A DNA stretch of 64,000 nt from Paenibacillus dakarensis (GCF_001373415.1 NZ_CDSE01000036.1:83642-147641), one strand, 5' to 3'. Positions 1 to 9,544 are shown, numbered from the stretch's first letter. Notes: a model not told the origin generated them from the sequence alone. Numbers and translations: made by a program.

Positions 1-324
1 ATCCAGCCATGCTCGGTATGCCGGGAGATCTTTCAGCTGATCGTAAGTCTTCCCCTCCCATTCTCCAAAATCCATCTCCCGCAAACGGGAATCCATAATG
101 GCCTCTTCGGATGAATCCGGGCAAATCCAGCTCAAGGTTTCACGGCATCGCTTCAAGTCACTACAAAAAATGGTGCGAAACCGACTTCCTTCAAGAGATT
201 TCTTTAGAGGTAAAAGCTCTGTAAATGACTCCTCAAGCAGTCCAAGATCGGTATGCCCCAGATACCGTCTCTCCTTGTTCCAATGTGTCGCCCCATGACG
301 AACACATACCAGCTCTATCTCCAT
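1..324 (-). CDS. cobC: Histidine phosphatase family protein, CobC-like (partial, 3' end outside window)
   Basis: The first 108 codons of a gene that runs off the left edge. The translation starts MEIELVCVRHGATHWN and carries the RHG phosphohistidine motif at residues 9-11; LREMDFGEWEG near residue 84 is typical of this phosphatase fold. Family members of this type include alpha-ribazole-5'-phosphate phosphatase (CobC), which removes the phosphate from the lower-ligand nucleotide in cobalamin assembly. The start overlaps the end of cbiB by 10 bases, so it is probably translationally coupled. Family assignment is firm; the specific CobC role is inferred from the neighbours cbiB, cbiZ and cobD. 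It could be a general phosphoglycerate-mutase-like phosphatase. Confidence 0.8.
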   Translation of the reverse strand, partial: MEIELVCVRHGATHWNKERRYLGHTDLGLLEESFTELLPLKKSLEGSRFRTIFCSDLKRCRETLSWICPDSSEEAIMDSRLREMDFGEWEGKTYDQLKDLPAYRAWLD

Positions 325-1292
325 AATGCCCCACCTGCAAATCCTGAGATTAAGACTCCAATCAATAAAAATAATACGGATGCCATCAGCATCAACCGAA
401 TGGTTGACCGAATATCCTCCCTACTCATCGGACGAACAGCCTCGCCCATATAAGCCCGAAAGGAGGTTATGCCATGATACACATTTTCGCCGCCAAGACG
501 AATGCCTAATGCTCCAGCTACAGCTGACTCCGGAAATCCGCTGTTGGGACTCGGATGCAAACGTGCATCATGCTTGATTGTTCGATAGGATCGTCTGTAG
601 TCAAGGCGCAGCATCCAACTGCTGGCGATAAGCAGCAATGCTGTGATTCGGGCCGGAATAAAATTCGCTGCATCATCCAAACGGGCAGAAGCCCATCCCA
701 GGTTGATGTATTTTTCATTCTTGTAGCCCACCATAGAATCAAGGGTGTTCACCGCACGATAGGCTATCGCCAGCGGAGCTCCGCCGATAAGTGCATAGAA
801 CAGCGGGGATACAATGGCATCCACGATATTTTCCGCAACGGTCTCAACCGTCCCGCGTACAATTTCAGGCTCATCCAAATGCGCCGTATCCCGTCCGACA
901 ATCATACCCAGCGCTTTCCGTGCAGCAGGCAGATCTCCCTGTCTCAGGTGATGGTACACCTCCATCCCTGCAGCCCTTAGGCCCTTCGTCGCTATCGTTG
1001 TCGCAATCAGTAGGATCTCGACTCCTGTCGCAAGCCAAGGATGAATGAGATATAGTCCCTTTAGAACAACCCAGGTGATAAGCAGCGATCCGCCTGCGAT
1101 AATGACAGGAAGTAGAATACCGGCCTTTTTCAATTGGCCTGGCTGTGTAAACCGTCTGCGAATCCACTTTTCCAAGCGCTTAATCGCGTTTCCCATCCCG
1201 ATCACGGGATGAGGCAGCCATCGCGGATCTCCAATAATGAGATCGATCAGATAGGCTGCACAAAGAACGAATACGATGTTCCATTCCATCAT
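315..1292 (-). CDS. cbiB: Adenosylcobinamide-phosphate synthase CbiB (CobD of the aerobic nomenclature)
   Basis: Integral membrane enzyme that attaches (R)-1-amino-2-propanol phosphate to adenosylcobyric acid, giving adenosylcobinamide phosphate. At 325 residues it has the usual family length. The N-terminus carries the conserved GDPRWLPHPVIGMG block at residues 21-34 after the first hydrophobic segment. Further conserved stretches are the GRDTAHLDEPEIVRGTVETV region near 133-152 and several membrane segments, the last being close to the C-terminus. The start overlaps the stop of cbiZ by 4 bases (ATGA), so the genes are coupled. Together with the threonine-phosphate decarboxylase two genes upstream it supplies the aminopropanol arm of cobalamin. 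Confidence 0.93.
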   Translation of the reverse strand: MMEWNIVFVLCAAYLIDLIIGDPRWLPHPVIGMGNAIKRLEKWIRRRFTQPGQLKKAGILLPVIIAGGSLLITWVVLKGLYLIHPWLATGVEILLIATTIATKGLRAAGMEVYHHLRQGDLPAARKALGMIVGRDTAHLDEPEIVRGTVETVAENIVDAIVSPLFYALIGGAPLAIAYRAVNTLDSMVGYKNEKYINLGWASARLDDAANFIPARITALLLIASSWMLRLDYRRSYRTIKHDARLHPSPNSGFPESAVAGALGIRLGGENVYHGITSFRAYMGEAVRPMSREDIRSTIRLMLMASVLFLLIGVLISGFAGGALWR

Positions 1293-2011
1293 GATGGCTT
1301 CACTCCCGGAGCCTTGTAGCTTTCAATGACGGTGCCATATACCGTGCGCCCGATTGCGGCCCCAAGATCTGTGGCTGTACCGCAGTATCTGTGCTCGGCA
1401 GAATAGAGGACTGATTGACTGACTCCAAGCACGATAGAATCGGTTGTCGTTCCTGTCGCGATTAAGCCGTTCTCTGCATCGCGTATACCGAGGTCTGCAA
1501 GTGCAGCCGTCTTCGCTTCTACTGCAGTTATAACCGCATTGACCATGGCTGCCTGTGTCATTCTGGCATCAATGATGAGCATGATATTAATCGTGCCGGG
1601 CTGATATGCCGGGAAAGTTGTCCGCTCTGATCCAGCTCGCGCACCATTCGATACTCCCGCTGTAGTACAGCAGAATACAGAAGCATCCTTGCCTGTCTCT
1701 TCAAGAACAGAAGCGTACTCCAGGCGCACCGCTGTCAATAATCCTGCTGTCGATTGCAGGGAATAGTCCCATTCACGGAACAACCCCTCAATATCCTTTT
1801 CCGGATCACTGACATTGTAAAACCGATCTACATATATATTAGCTGCGCGGTCAAGTTTACCCACTCCGCCGCCGTGTATTGCACTGCTCAAGCTGTCAAA
1901 TGGACCAGGGAATTGAAGCAGCAGATAGCGTTCGTGCCGCGTCAGGGTTAAACCCGGCACAACGCTAGATTTGTACTCTGTAATATCACTCTGCAAAAAA
2001 GGCGTGGTCAT
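1289..2011 (-). CDS. cbiZ: Adenosylcobinamide amidohydrolase CbiZ
   Basis: A 240-residue protein of the CbiZ family, which cleaves the aminopropanol side chain from adenosylcobinamide to give adenosylcobyric acid, so that salvaged cobinamides can re-enter synthesis through CbiB. The visible family signature is the FCCTTAGVSNGARAG stretch near the middle, followed by NIMLIIDARMTQAAMVNAVITAVEAK and TGTTTDSIVLG. A ribosome site (GGAG) precedes the ATG. It lies 10 bases downstream of cobD and overlaps cbiB, which acts on its product. The recognition is by overall family resemblance rather than by catalytic residues. Confidence 0.85.
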   Translation of the reverse strand: MTTPFLQSDITEYKSSVVPGLTLTRHERYLLLQFPGPFDSLSSAIHGGGVGKLDRAANIYVDRFYNVSDPEKDIEGLFREWDYSLQSTAGLLTAVRLEYASVLEETGKDASVFCCTTAGVSNGARAGSERTTFPAYQPGTINIMLIIDARMTQAAMVNAVITAVEAKTAALADLGIRDAENGLIATGTTTDSIVLGVSQSVLYSAEHRYCGTATDLGAAIGRTVYGTVIESYKAPGVKPS

Positions 2012-2021
2012 CTCTTAACTC

Positions 2022-3119
2022 CTATTCTCTATTTTCATTCTGAAGCACACGTTCTATTTCGGCCAAAAATACTTGATTCGCTTTCGCATCCTTCACCGCA
2101 ATCCGTACATGCCTCTCTCCAAGCCCCGGATACATGGCACAGCTTCGAATGAGAATCCCTCTTTGCCCAAGCTCCCGCTGCATATCGATGGCTCGCCAAG
2201 ACTCGGGGAGCTTTACTAACAAGAAATTGGCCTCCCCAGCACTGACCTCGCATCCAAGTGCTGAAAGGCCTTGTACCAATGCTTGACGCTGCTCCGTAAT
2301 CAGCTTCATCGTTTGCTGCTCGAATTCCCCGTCACACGCAAGAGCCGCTTCTCCCGCTAACAGCGCCAGCCCATTCACACTCCACGTCACCTGCTTACCT
2401 GTCATGAACCGAATCACATCCGGATGAGCTACAGTAAATCCTAAACGCAGTCCCGGAATTGCATAGAATTTAGTCATCGACCTCACCAATATCGTACCCG
2501 GATAGTTTTCAAGCTCTCTCAATAATGACGCCTGCTGTTCTTCTGGAATGAAATCAATAAAGGCTTCATCAACAACGAGATAGGTGTTTGATTGTTCGGC
2601 CTTTTCCGCTAACATACGGAGTTCTTCCAGGCTGTATTGTACACCGTTCGGATTGTTCGGCTGCCCGATAAACACCATATCCACCTGCTGTATAAGCTCA
2701 CTTATGTCCTCGGCTGCCCCTCTCCAGTCCAGCTCTTCCCTGCCCCGCACCGAGCGCACCTCGATATCAAACTGCTCCGATAGCTGCCGATATTCGGAGA
2801 AGCATGGCTCAATAATACCTACCGATTGCGGATAGAGCCCAAGCAGAATAAGGGACATACACTCAGCCGCGCCATTACCTACACAGATATTGTCTTCACT
2901 AACCCCCAGTTTGCGACTAAGAATATGTTTGAACTGACGATGACCCGGATCAGGATAGCGAATTATTGAAGATAGAGCCTGTTCCAAATGATCCTGCACC
3001 TGCTTGGGAGGCCCGAGAGGGTTGATGTTGGCACTAAAGTCAAGAAAATCGGTCTCTTTTCTGCCATACGCCTCCGCTGCCGTTTCTAAATCTCCCCCAT
3101 GCCCATAACGTTCTATCAT
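2022..3119 (-). CDS. cobD: L-threonine-O-3-phosphate decarboxylase CobD
   Basis: PLP-dependent enzyme of fold type I, related to histidinol-phosphate aminotransferase, that makes (R)-1-amino-2-propanol O-2-phosphate for CbiB. The opening YGHGGDLETAAEAYG and FLDFSANINPLGPP segments are characteristic of CobD rather than HisC. The substrate region QPNNPNG lies at 153-159, the DEAFIDF aspartate block near 184, and the PLP lysine is K217 in SMTKFYAIPGLRLGF. Length (365) fits the family. It is the first gene of the four-gene minus-strand cobalamin run, behind a predicted promoter at 3158-3187. HisC itself is the alternative but the context argues against it. Confidence 0.92.
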   Translation of the reverse strand: MIERYGHGGDLETAAEAYGRKETDFLDFSANINPLGPPKQVQDHLEQALSSIIRYPDPGHRQFKHILSRKLGVSEDNICVGNGAAECMSLILLGLYPQSVGIIEPCFSEYRQLSEQFDIEVRSVRGREELDWRGAAEDISELIQQVDMVFIGQPNNPNGVQYSLEELRMLAEKAEQSNTYLVVDEAFIDFIPEEQQASLLRELENYPGTILVRSMTKFYAIPGLRLGFTVAHPDVIRFMTGKQVTWSVNGLALLAGEAALACDGEFEQQTMKLITEQRQALVQGLSALGCEVSAGEANFLLVKLPESWRAIDMQRELGQRGILIRSCAMYPGLGERHVRIAVKDAKANQVFLAEIERVLQNENRE

Positions 3120-3157
3120 TCTGATTACGCTCCTGACTTAATAGATTCAATGATGCT

Positions 3158-3187
3158 ATTATCGCGCCAGAACTTCAGATGCGTCAA
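3158..3187 (-). promoter_or_regulatory. Predicted sigma-A promoter of the cobalamin operon
   Basis: On the minus strand, TTGACG (-35, 3182-3187) and GATAAT (-10, 3158-3163) are separated by 18 bases and lie about 40 bases upstream of cobD. The leader is too short for a cobalamin riboswitch and I see no B12-box-like sequence, so this operon does not look riboswitch controlled. Confidence 0.5.
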
Positions 3188-3229
3188 TTGGAAGTGAGGA
3201 TATTACTCATTTTTTGATTCGCTTCATAC

Positions 3230-3280
3230 AAAAAGAGCCTTCCTCATTAAAGTAGAAGCTTCTACTTGTGGGAAAGCTCT
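3230..3280 (-). terminator. Rho-independent terminator after the YesM-type kinase
   Basis: On the minus strand, AGAGCTTTCC pairs with GGAAGGCTCT around an inner perfect palindrome AGTAGAAGCTTCTACT (3251-3266), followed by a run of five T. It sits just after the kinase stop codon and before the cobalamin promoter. Its sequence is clearly related to the hairpin at 10635-10690. Confidence 0.8.
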
Positions 3281-3297
3281 GAATTTAGTTTATCAAT

Positions 3298-5082
3298 TTA
3301 TGAAGTAGATGATCTATCAACCGGTACTTTACCGATCTCTCTCGCTGGAATCACGATCTGCACAGTCGTACCGATCCCTCGTCCACTTCCAATCTTTACT
3401 CCATAATCACTGCCGAAATGAAGCTGTATCCGGCTATGCACATTGCGGATTCCGAAGCCGGTGTTGAGTCCTTCGATCGGATCAAATATCTGTCGAATTC
3501 GTTCGGCTGGCATCCCAACCCCGTTATCGATAATTTTAAATACGATCCGCTTTCCTTCAAGTCGGCCGACAATACGAATATTTAATGAATCCCCCATACG
3601 GGCATGCTCGAACGCATTCTCAATAAAAGGCTGCAATATTAATTTAATCGTCTCATATTTAACGATCGCCGGGTCAATATCATAATCAATGGTAACAGCA
3701 TCGCCGAACTTCGTCCTTTGAATGTTAATGTACGCCTCGGCCTGCTCCAGCTCACTGGAGACTGGAATCAGGGTTCGCCCTTCGTTCAAGGACAGTCGGT
3801 AGAACTTGGCCAGATCAAGTACCATCCGCTGCAGCTTGTCGATCTCTCCGAATTTGGCCAGCCTGCTGATCGATGACAAGGTATTATATAGGAAATGAGG
3901 ATTGATCTGAGCCTGTAAGGACTCCAGCTCAGCCTCTTTCTTCTCAATCTGCGTCATGTATACTTCCTCAATCAGATGATTGATATTTTGTCCCATCTCA
4001 TTTAAAGCCGAAGCGATCTCCGAGAATTCATCATTGCCCTGATAACCCATCCGCTTATGCAGTTCTCCTTCGCGATAAGCGTTCAATACAGAAACAACCT
4101 TATTCATCCGAATCGAGAAATAGCGTGAAATAAACATGCCGGCAAAGGTAAATACAACGAGACAGAGCAGGCAGATTGCGATAATGAACATTTTCACCCG
4201 AGCTGAGTCCGTCTCCATAACCGTCAAGGGAACATAAGCGGTCAGCTCCCAGTTCTGACGACCGACGCTATCCTTGATAATAAGATAGTTGTCCATGTTG
4301 GCATAATCAGGTGTCCTGCCTGACATATATAAGATGCTTCCCTGCTCATCCGTGACCCATAAGGTGCTGCCTTCCCCGATTTTGGAGTAATCGATTGCCT
4401 CAAATAGCTCTTGCTTGCGTAAGCTGATTCTCATAAATCCGATTTCCCGTGGTTTTACCTGGTATTTTAAATCAACCAACCGCCGAAGCAGTGAGATTCG
4501 CCCAAGTTCATAATCACGCTCTACCCTCTGCCATTCCATCGTTAGCCCAAACTTTTCCTCAGGAAAGTTTTTGTGCCAGACCTTATCTTCAATCCGGTTC
4601 AAATGAAATATATTTGTGTTCTTGATTCGTTCCAGTTGATCCGGGTCCTCGCTTTCAAAGGAACCATAGTATCTTTCCGGAAGGGTCTCATTGCTCAAGA
4701 ATATGTACATAGCAATGTTCAAGCCTGTAGCATTCATTGCAATATTAAACTTCGGTATAATTATATCTGCCATCCGCTCATAGCTGTTCCAGCCTGTCTC
4801 ATAATTTTTGAGTGGAATAATTAAAGATTCATCGTTATACAGCATATCGGAAATCCGCTCTACATCACGCATACGGTACTCAATATTATCTTTAATCTGG
4901 GTAATCGTCCCCTGGATGTTGTTCCTTGTATGCTTGCGTATTGAATTCTGGTACATCGAGTTGGAGAAATAACCGATTGCAATCATGGGAATGATGATAA
5001 AAACCATATATGTTAACATCAGCTTATATCCAAAAGGCATAAACCTCATTTTTCTTGGCGAATTTGGGACCTGCATACTCAT
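3298..5082 (-). CDS. YesM-type sensor histidine kinase
   Basis: Membrane sensor kinase of the LytS/YesM (His_kinase) family that phosphorylates the response regulator encoded just upstream. A first membrane helix lies at about 20-40, an extracytoplasmic sensor domain at about 41-297, and a second helix at about 298-318. A HAMP-like linker leads to the phosphoacceptor H396 in QINPHFLYNT. A C-terminal HATPase_c domain follows, with QPFIENAFEHA (N box) and DNGVGM (G1 box). Length 594 is typical. It starts 9 bases after the regulator gene and is followed by a terminator. In Paenibacillus such pairs usually control an adjacent LplABC-type sugar importer, and one lies just upstream here. Confidence 0.92.
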   Translation of the reverse strand: MSMQVPNSPRKMRFMPFGYKLMLTYMVFIIIPMIAIGYFSNSMYQNSIRKHTRNNIQGTITQIKDNIEYRMRDVERISDMLYNDESLIIPLKNYETGWNSYERMADIIIPKFNIAMNATGLNIAMYIFLSNETLPERYYGSFESEDPDQLERIKNTNIFHLNRIEDKVWHKNFPEEKFGLTMEWQRVERDYELGRISLLRRLVDLKYQVKPREIGFMRISLRKQELFEAIDYSKIGEGSTLWVTDEQGSILYMSGRTPDYANMDNYLIIKDSVGRQNWELTAYVPLTVMETDSARVKMFIIAICLLCLVVFTFAGMFISRYFSIRMNKVVSVLNAYREGELHKRMGYQGNDEFSEIASALNEMGQNINHLIEEVYMTQIEKKEAELESLQAQINPHFLYNTLSSISRLAKFGEIDKLQRMVLDLAKFYRLSLNEGRTLIPVSSELEQAEAYINIQRTKFGDAVTIDYDIDPAIVKYETIKLILQPFIENAFEHARMGDSLNIRIVGRLEGKRIVFKIIDNGVGMPAERIRQIFDPIEGLNTGFGIRNVHSRIQLHFGSDYGVKIGSGRGIGTTVQIVIPAREIGKVPVDRSSTS

Positions 5083-5091
5083 CCTCCGTCA

Positions 5092-6672
5092 TCATTCACG
5101 TTTACGGTATTCGGCCGGTGTCATTCCGTAGGTCTCTCTGAACTGCTTGCTAAAATAAGGAATATAACGGTACCCTACCTGATCCGCTACCTCATAGATC
5201 TTCAGCGTGGGATCCTTCAAAAGTTCACGTGCCTGCTCCATGCGCATGGATATAAGCACCTCGCTAAAGCTCTTGCCTACTTCCTCCTTGAATAAATAGC
5301 CTAAGTAATTGGGAGAAAACGAAAACTGCTGGGCGATATCCTTCAAAGTGATATTCTCATGCAGCCTCTCCTTGATCATCTTCTGAATCTCACGAATCAG
5401 ACGACTGTTCTTGGATACTTCGTTCTCGTGGATCATCTCGGAAATTTGAAATACTTTCCGTACCAGCCAGGAACGGATATCATCCATCTTTTCAAGTTTC
5501 AATACGACATCAAGGCTATTCAGCTCCATGCCCAGCATCTCGAACAGATCTTTATCCAATGTATGTAAGTATTGATCCAGCTTAAATATGATATAGGTTG
5601 CCAGGTTGTAGATCGTAAATTTGGACCTGAACGTAGACACCGACAGGAATAAATTATCGATTTCATCATGAATATTGACCAAATCATAGTCGACCATGGC
5701 CTTGAATAAAGCATCAAGTCGTTTATCCAGCGTGCGGGCATCCTTAAGCTCCGATTCTTTCTGGACATCGTTATATTTGATCAACAAGCCACGGTCGAAG
5801 AACATTTTACCGTCCAATGTCTCAAGCGCCTGATTATAAGAAGAGGATATTTGATAAATATCGTTGACCTGCTCGCCTAATCCCAGTGTGATGGAGCTGG
5901 CTAGTTCACTATCTAGAGCTTCGAGCATTTCTTCAATGCCTCTTCCCCATACATGCTTGTCCAGTACGAGTGCCCACCGATATCGGGACAGCTTACACCA
6001 ATGGATTTCTTTCCTCTTCACAAACTCCTGAAGCTGTATATGACATTTCTCTAGCATTTCCTGAGCCTCTGATTCTGAAGTTACTCTTCCTCTCAACAGT
6101 TTTAGCTCATCAATCTCCAAAACAGCAGCCCTCAGAGGGGCTTCCATACAATCAAGGCCATAAGCCTGAACGAGCTTGTTTACTTGCTCATTTATCGGGG
6201 AAACCTGTTCTCCTTCCAGCAAACGGAACAGCAGATCATTCTTAGCCATCGGCTTGAGATGATTGAACTGCTCCTCAGCTTCCTTCCTTCGTTTCTCCTT
6301 CTCGAGCTCTTCAATAACGCTCTTTAGAGAAGCGATCAATTCGTTATCATCCATTGGTTTAAGCACGTAGCTGCAAGCCTTCATTGACAATGCTTGCTTA
6401 ACATATTGAAAATCCTGATAACCGCTTACAAAAATAATCCGGATATTGGGGTTTTTCTGGATTGCGATTCTGGCAAGCTCAAGACCAGACATATTGGGCA
6501 TATTTACGTCAGTGACTAAAATATTTATATCCTGCTGTTCCAGTACCTCACAAGCAGAAAATCCATTACTTACTGCTGCAACAACTTCAAGCCCAAGCTC
6601 AGACCAAGGGATGAATTGTTTCATGCCCTCTAGATCAAGTATTTCATCATCAGCCAACAATACTTTATACAC
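5092..6672 (-). CDS. YesN-type response regulator with AraC DNA-binding domain
   Basis: Two-component regulator: N-terminal receiver domain with acidic pair DDE at 8-10 and phosphoacceptor D55 in ILVTDVNMP; a long helical middle region; and an AraC/XylS double helix-turn-helix in the last ~100 residues (NITLKDIAQQFSFSPNYLGYLFKE and KIYEVADQVGYRYIPYFSKQF). I chose the GTG at 6672, giving 526 residues, because AAGGGGGG lies just upstream of it. An in-frame GTG at 6711 would add 13 residues that are not part of the receiver fold. It probably activates the importer genes in response to a sugar sensed by the partner kinase. That is inferred from family behaviour. Confidence 0.9.
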   Translation of the reverse strand: MYKVLLADDEILDLEGMKQFIPWSELGLEVVAAVSNGFSACEVLEQQDINILVTDVNMPNMSGLELARIAIQKNPNIRIIFVSGYQDFQYVKQALSMKACSYVLKPMDDNELIASLKSVIEELEKEKRRKEAEEQFNHLKPMAKNDLLFRLLEGEQVSPINEQVNKLVQAYGLDCMEAPLRAAVLEIDELKLLRGRVTSESEAQEMLEKCHIQLQEFVKRKEIHWCKLSRYRWALVLDKHVWGRGIEEMLEALDSELASSITLGLGEQVNDIYQISSSYNQALETLDGKMFFDRGLLIKYNDVQKESELKDARTLDKRLDALFKAMVDYDLVNIHDEIDNLFLSVSTFRSKFTIYNLATYIIFKLDQYLHTLDKDLFEMLGMELNSLDVVLKLEKMDDIRSWLVRKVFQISEMIHENEVSKNSRLIREIQKMIKERLHENITLKDIAQQFSFSPNYLGYLFKEEVGKSFSEVLISMRMEQARELLKDPTLKIYEVADQVGYRYIPYFSKQFRETYGMTPAEYRKRE

Positions 6673-6794
6673 GATGGCACTGCCCCCCTTGTGGTTGGTT
6701 ATATATCCCACTATACTCTGTGGAATTATTGATGAATAGATTAATTTAAGTATCCGATCATAAATGTTGCGTTAAAATGCATAAAAAATGCATA

Positions 6795-6820
6795 AAAGGG
6801 CCCCCTAGGGGCCCCCTTCC
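6795..6820 (-). terminator. Terminator after the solute-binding protein gene
   Basis: A very GC-rich near-palindrome (AAGGGCCCCCTAGGGGCCCCCTT) about 12-36 bases past the lipoprotein stop, followed on the minus strand by TTTTATGCATTTTTT. It separates the importer genes from the two-component system. Confidence 0.75.
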
Positions 6821-6830
6821 AGAATACAAA

Positions 6831-8516
6831 TTATTTACCAGCAGTAATTGCCTTATTCTCAGCCCATTTTTTGGAGTAATAGTCTAGCGTCTTTTGGAAT
6901 CCAGCCGCCATTGTATCATCATAAGCTTTATCGAGAAGTGCAAGCGCTTCCTCATCAGACTTAGCATACAAGGTTTGTGCACGTACTTTCAACCAAATAT
7001 CTTTGGCACGCTGACGAGCAATACCCTCTTCCGTGTCTGGGAGCGGAGACAAATTCAGGAATTCAGTAGCGTTTCCTTGAGTCTTCCAAGTAATTTGATA
7101 CTGCCAGTAGGTTGCCCAGTTCCGTTCTGCATCACTTAAGGTTGATTCAATCTTACCCTTTACATTATTAATGTAATCCGTATTACCTACCCATTGCAGC
7201 GGATCTGTGAATGCCTGGAATTCTGCAAGCTTATCTTTTTCTTTTGCATAATTCTCGGTGAATTTAGGTGTTTCTCCATCTTCCTCAAAACCATCCCAGA
7301 ACTCCCCTGGGGCTCCAAAATACTGAAGTGCCATACCCTCAGGACCAGTCCACCAGTCAAGGAATTCAAACACTGCTTCTGGATCTTTCGCTGCAGTTGT
7401 AATTAAAGCAACGTTCCAGCCATCTGTAGTGTAAGTTCCCGGATAAATTTTATTCTTATCCAGTCCTTCCTTATGAATCGGCCAGATCATAAAGTATCCG
7501 GCTTCAGGATCTTTCTTTCTTAATTCTGCATCAGCCTTACTAGCATATAAAGTAGGATTCGATGTTGCATATACCGCTACACGCCCGTTCATCAGCTTCT
7601 CATCGACCTGATCACGTGTTTGAGTCATCGCATCCTGAGTCATCAATCCTTCACGGAACAGTTTCGCAGCATACACTACAGACTCGCGGAACGGTTCATC
7701 CTTATAGATCGACTTCATTTGATCGCCATCAGGAACGGCGTAATATCTGGTGTAGGCAAGATTATCTTCCTTAAATGCGGAGTAAATTTGTTCAAGACCA
7801 TTTCCTTCAGCAGCCAGGTCAGTCTCAAACGGAATTACGTCCGGGTATTTCTCCTTGACCATTTTCAAATAAGCATACAAATCATCAGTAGTTTCAAGTT
7901 TAGGTTTACCTAGTTCGTTATAGATCTTTGTGTTAACTACCCAGCCTGCGTTCCCGTTCGCACCACTTGTGTACCAGTTCGGGAATTGATACAGCTTGCC
8001 GTCCGAGGATTTCAGGAAATTCTTTGCTTCCTCAGGGAGCCATTTTTTCAGGTTCGGGTATTTTTCAATATATTCATCAATCGGTACGAGCAAACCAGCT
8101 TCACGCAGACGTTCTACATCCGGACCCTTGTCACCCCAAATAACGTCAGGGAGATCACCAGAAGCAATCATCGTATTCAGTTTTTGCGCTGCGCTACCAC
8201 CATTAGGTATGTTAGTAACAGTCACCTTCTTGTTGTCCTGTACCCACTTCGTCATTTCATCGTCGCCCCATTTAGGCATTACATACCAGTCGTAATTCCC
8301 GTAGAGTTTAATCTCCAGAGGCTCCTTGCCAAGTTTGTACGTCTGAGGTCCTTCTTCTTCTTTCGGTGGAGTTGTGTTCTCCTTCGGAGTCTCCGTATTT
8401 GACTTTGGAGGCTCTGGCTCTGGAGCTGCAGTATTGCTTTTGCCGCACCCTGCGATCATAGCAATAACCATTAGCATCGACAGGACAGTTACGAGCAGCT
8501 TTCTTCTCTGTTTCAT
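6831..8516 (-). CDS. Extracellular solute-binding lipoprotein of a carbohydrate ABC importer (LplA/YtcQ type)
   Basis: Binding protein for a sugar or oligosaccharide, anchored on the outer face of the membrane. The signal peptide spans residues 1-23 and has lipobox MIAGC, so lipidation is predicted at C24. A low-complexity linker rich in P, E, T and K follows to about residue 60. Then comes a family-1-like binding fold with motifs such as KWVQDNKKVTVTNIPNGG and PDVIWGDKGPDVERLREAGLLVPID. Length 561 is typical of the large LplA-type proteins. It is downstream of the two permease genes and no ATPase is encoded locally, so a shared MsmX-type ATPase probably drives uptake. The substrate cannot be read from the sequence. 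Confidence 0.9.
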   Translation of the reverse strand: MKQRRKLLVTVLSMLMVIAMIAGCGKSNTAAPEPEPPKSNTETPKENTTPPKEEEGPQTYKLGKEPLEIKLYGNYDWYVMPKWGDDEMTKWVQDNKKVTVTNIPNGGSAAQKLNTMIASGDLPDVIWGDKGPDVERLREAGLLVPIDEYIEKYPNLKKWLPEEAKNFLKSSDGKLYQFPNWYTSGANGNAGWVVNTKIYNELGKPKLETTDDLYAYLKMVKEKYPDVIPFETDLAAEGNGLEQIYSAFKEDNLAYTRYYAVPDGDQMKSIYKDEPFRESVVYAAKLFREGLMTQDAMTQTRDQVDEKLMNGRVAVYATSNPTLYASKADAELRKKDPEAGYFMIWPIHKEGLDKNKIYPGTYTTDGWNVALITTAAKDPEAVFEFLDWWTGPEGMALQYFGAPGEFWDGFEEDGETPKFTENYAKEKDKLAEFQAFTDPLQWVGNTDYINNVKGKIESTLSDAERNWATYWQYQITWKTQGNATEFLNLSPLPDTEEGIARQRAKDIWLKVRAQTLYAKSDEEALALLDKAYDDTMAAGFQKTLDYYSKKWAENKAITAGK

Positions 8517-8620
8517 ACGCTGTTTTTTCCCCTTTCAAATCCTTGATTTTGTTTATGGTTAAAGCAAATGCTCTAAACCCAGACTTAAGTAAATCTTTTC
8601 AGACTCTTATTCATAGATTG

Positions 8621-9514
8621 CTACTCTTTCAAAGAACCTACCAGTACGCCCTTCACGAAATACTTCTGCACGAATGGATAAACGCATATTATCGGAAGGG
8701 TGGCCACCATCATTGTAGCCATGGATAGCGATTTACTCGTTACAGTCTTGGCTCTTTGCATAGCGGCAAGTGCGGCGGAATTCATTTCCGAAGCCGTTTC
8801 ACTAACGATATTAGATAACAGGAGTTGTCTGAGTATCGTTTGAATTGGATACTTCGACTCATCCGAGATATAAATTCCGGCTAAGAACCACTCATTCCAG
8901 TGTGCAACTGCAGTAAACAGGGACAATGTTGCAATTACCGGACCCGACAGAGGAAATACGATGCGGAATAATGTCCCCCAGTTCCCACAGCCATCAATCT
9001 TCGCAGATTCTTCAAGTCCAGCCGGTAATCCGCTAAAGAAGGTTCGGAAAATGATCATGTTCCAGACCCCAACCATTCCTGGAATGATGAATACCCAGAA
9101 GGAGTTCATCAGGCCAAGATTACGGATCAACATAAATGAAGGAATAAGCCCTCCGCCAAAATACATCGTGATGATACACATAACCATATAGTATTTACGG
9201 CCCATGAGCTCCCGCTTGGACATGCCGTAAGCGAATATTGCTGTGGAAAGAATGGAGGTAACTGTACCAACCACCGTACGAAGTACAGAAATTGTAAAGC
9301 CACTCATCATCCGTTTGTCTTTAAAGACGATTTCATAGTTTTCCAAAGTGAATGATCTTGGCCAAAGCGTAACCCCACCCTTGGATGTATCCAACCCCTG
9401 GTTAAACGAAACTGCAAGGGCATTCAGGAAAGGATATAAAGTAGTTATAGATAATACGATTAAAAATGCATATATAAATGTGACCATAATGCGATCCCCA
9501 AGGCTATCTTTCAT
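8621..9514 (-). CDS. Carbohydrate ABC transporter permease (LplC/YtcP type)
   Basis: Inner membrane permease of the MalG-like class with about six membrane helices. The ATPase-contact (EAA) loop is visible as EESAKIDGCGNWGTLFRIVFPLSGP in the second half. I chose the ATG at 9514 (297 residues) because GAGGAGGAA lies seven bases upstream; a TTG two codons earlier overlaps that site. It lies 30 bases downstream of its partner permease, and the lipoprotein gene follows after about 100 bases. Confidence 0.9.
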   Translation of the reverse strand: MKDSLGDRIMVTFIYAFLIVLSITTLYPFLNALAVSFNQGLDTSKGGVTLWPRSFTLENYEIVFKDKRMMSGFTISVLRTVVGTVTSILSTAIFAYGMSKRELMGRKYYMVMCIITMYFGGGLIPSFMLIRNLGLMNSFWVFIIPGMVGVWNMIIFRTFFSGLPAGLEESAKIDGCGNWGTLFRIVFPLSGPVIATLSLFTAVAHWNEWFLAGIYISDESKYPIQTILRQLLLSNIVSETASEMNSAALAAMQRAKTVTSKSLSMATMMVATLPIICVYPFVQKYFVKGVLVGSLKE

Positions 9515-9544
9515 GTCCAAATTCCTCCTCTGATACTGTGCCTT

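Noticed and set aside
3120..3229. Cobalamin riboswitch upstream of cobD
   Set aside because: The gap is too short and no B12-box-like sequence is present.
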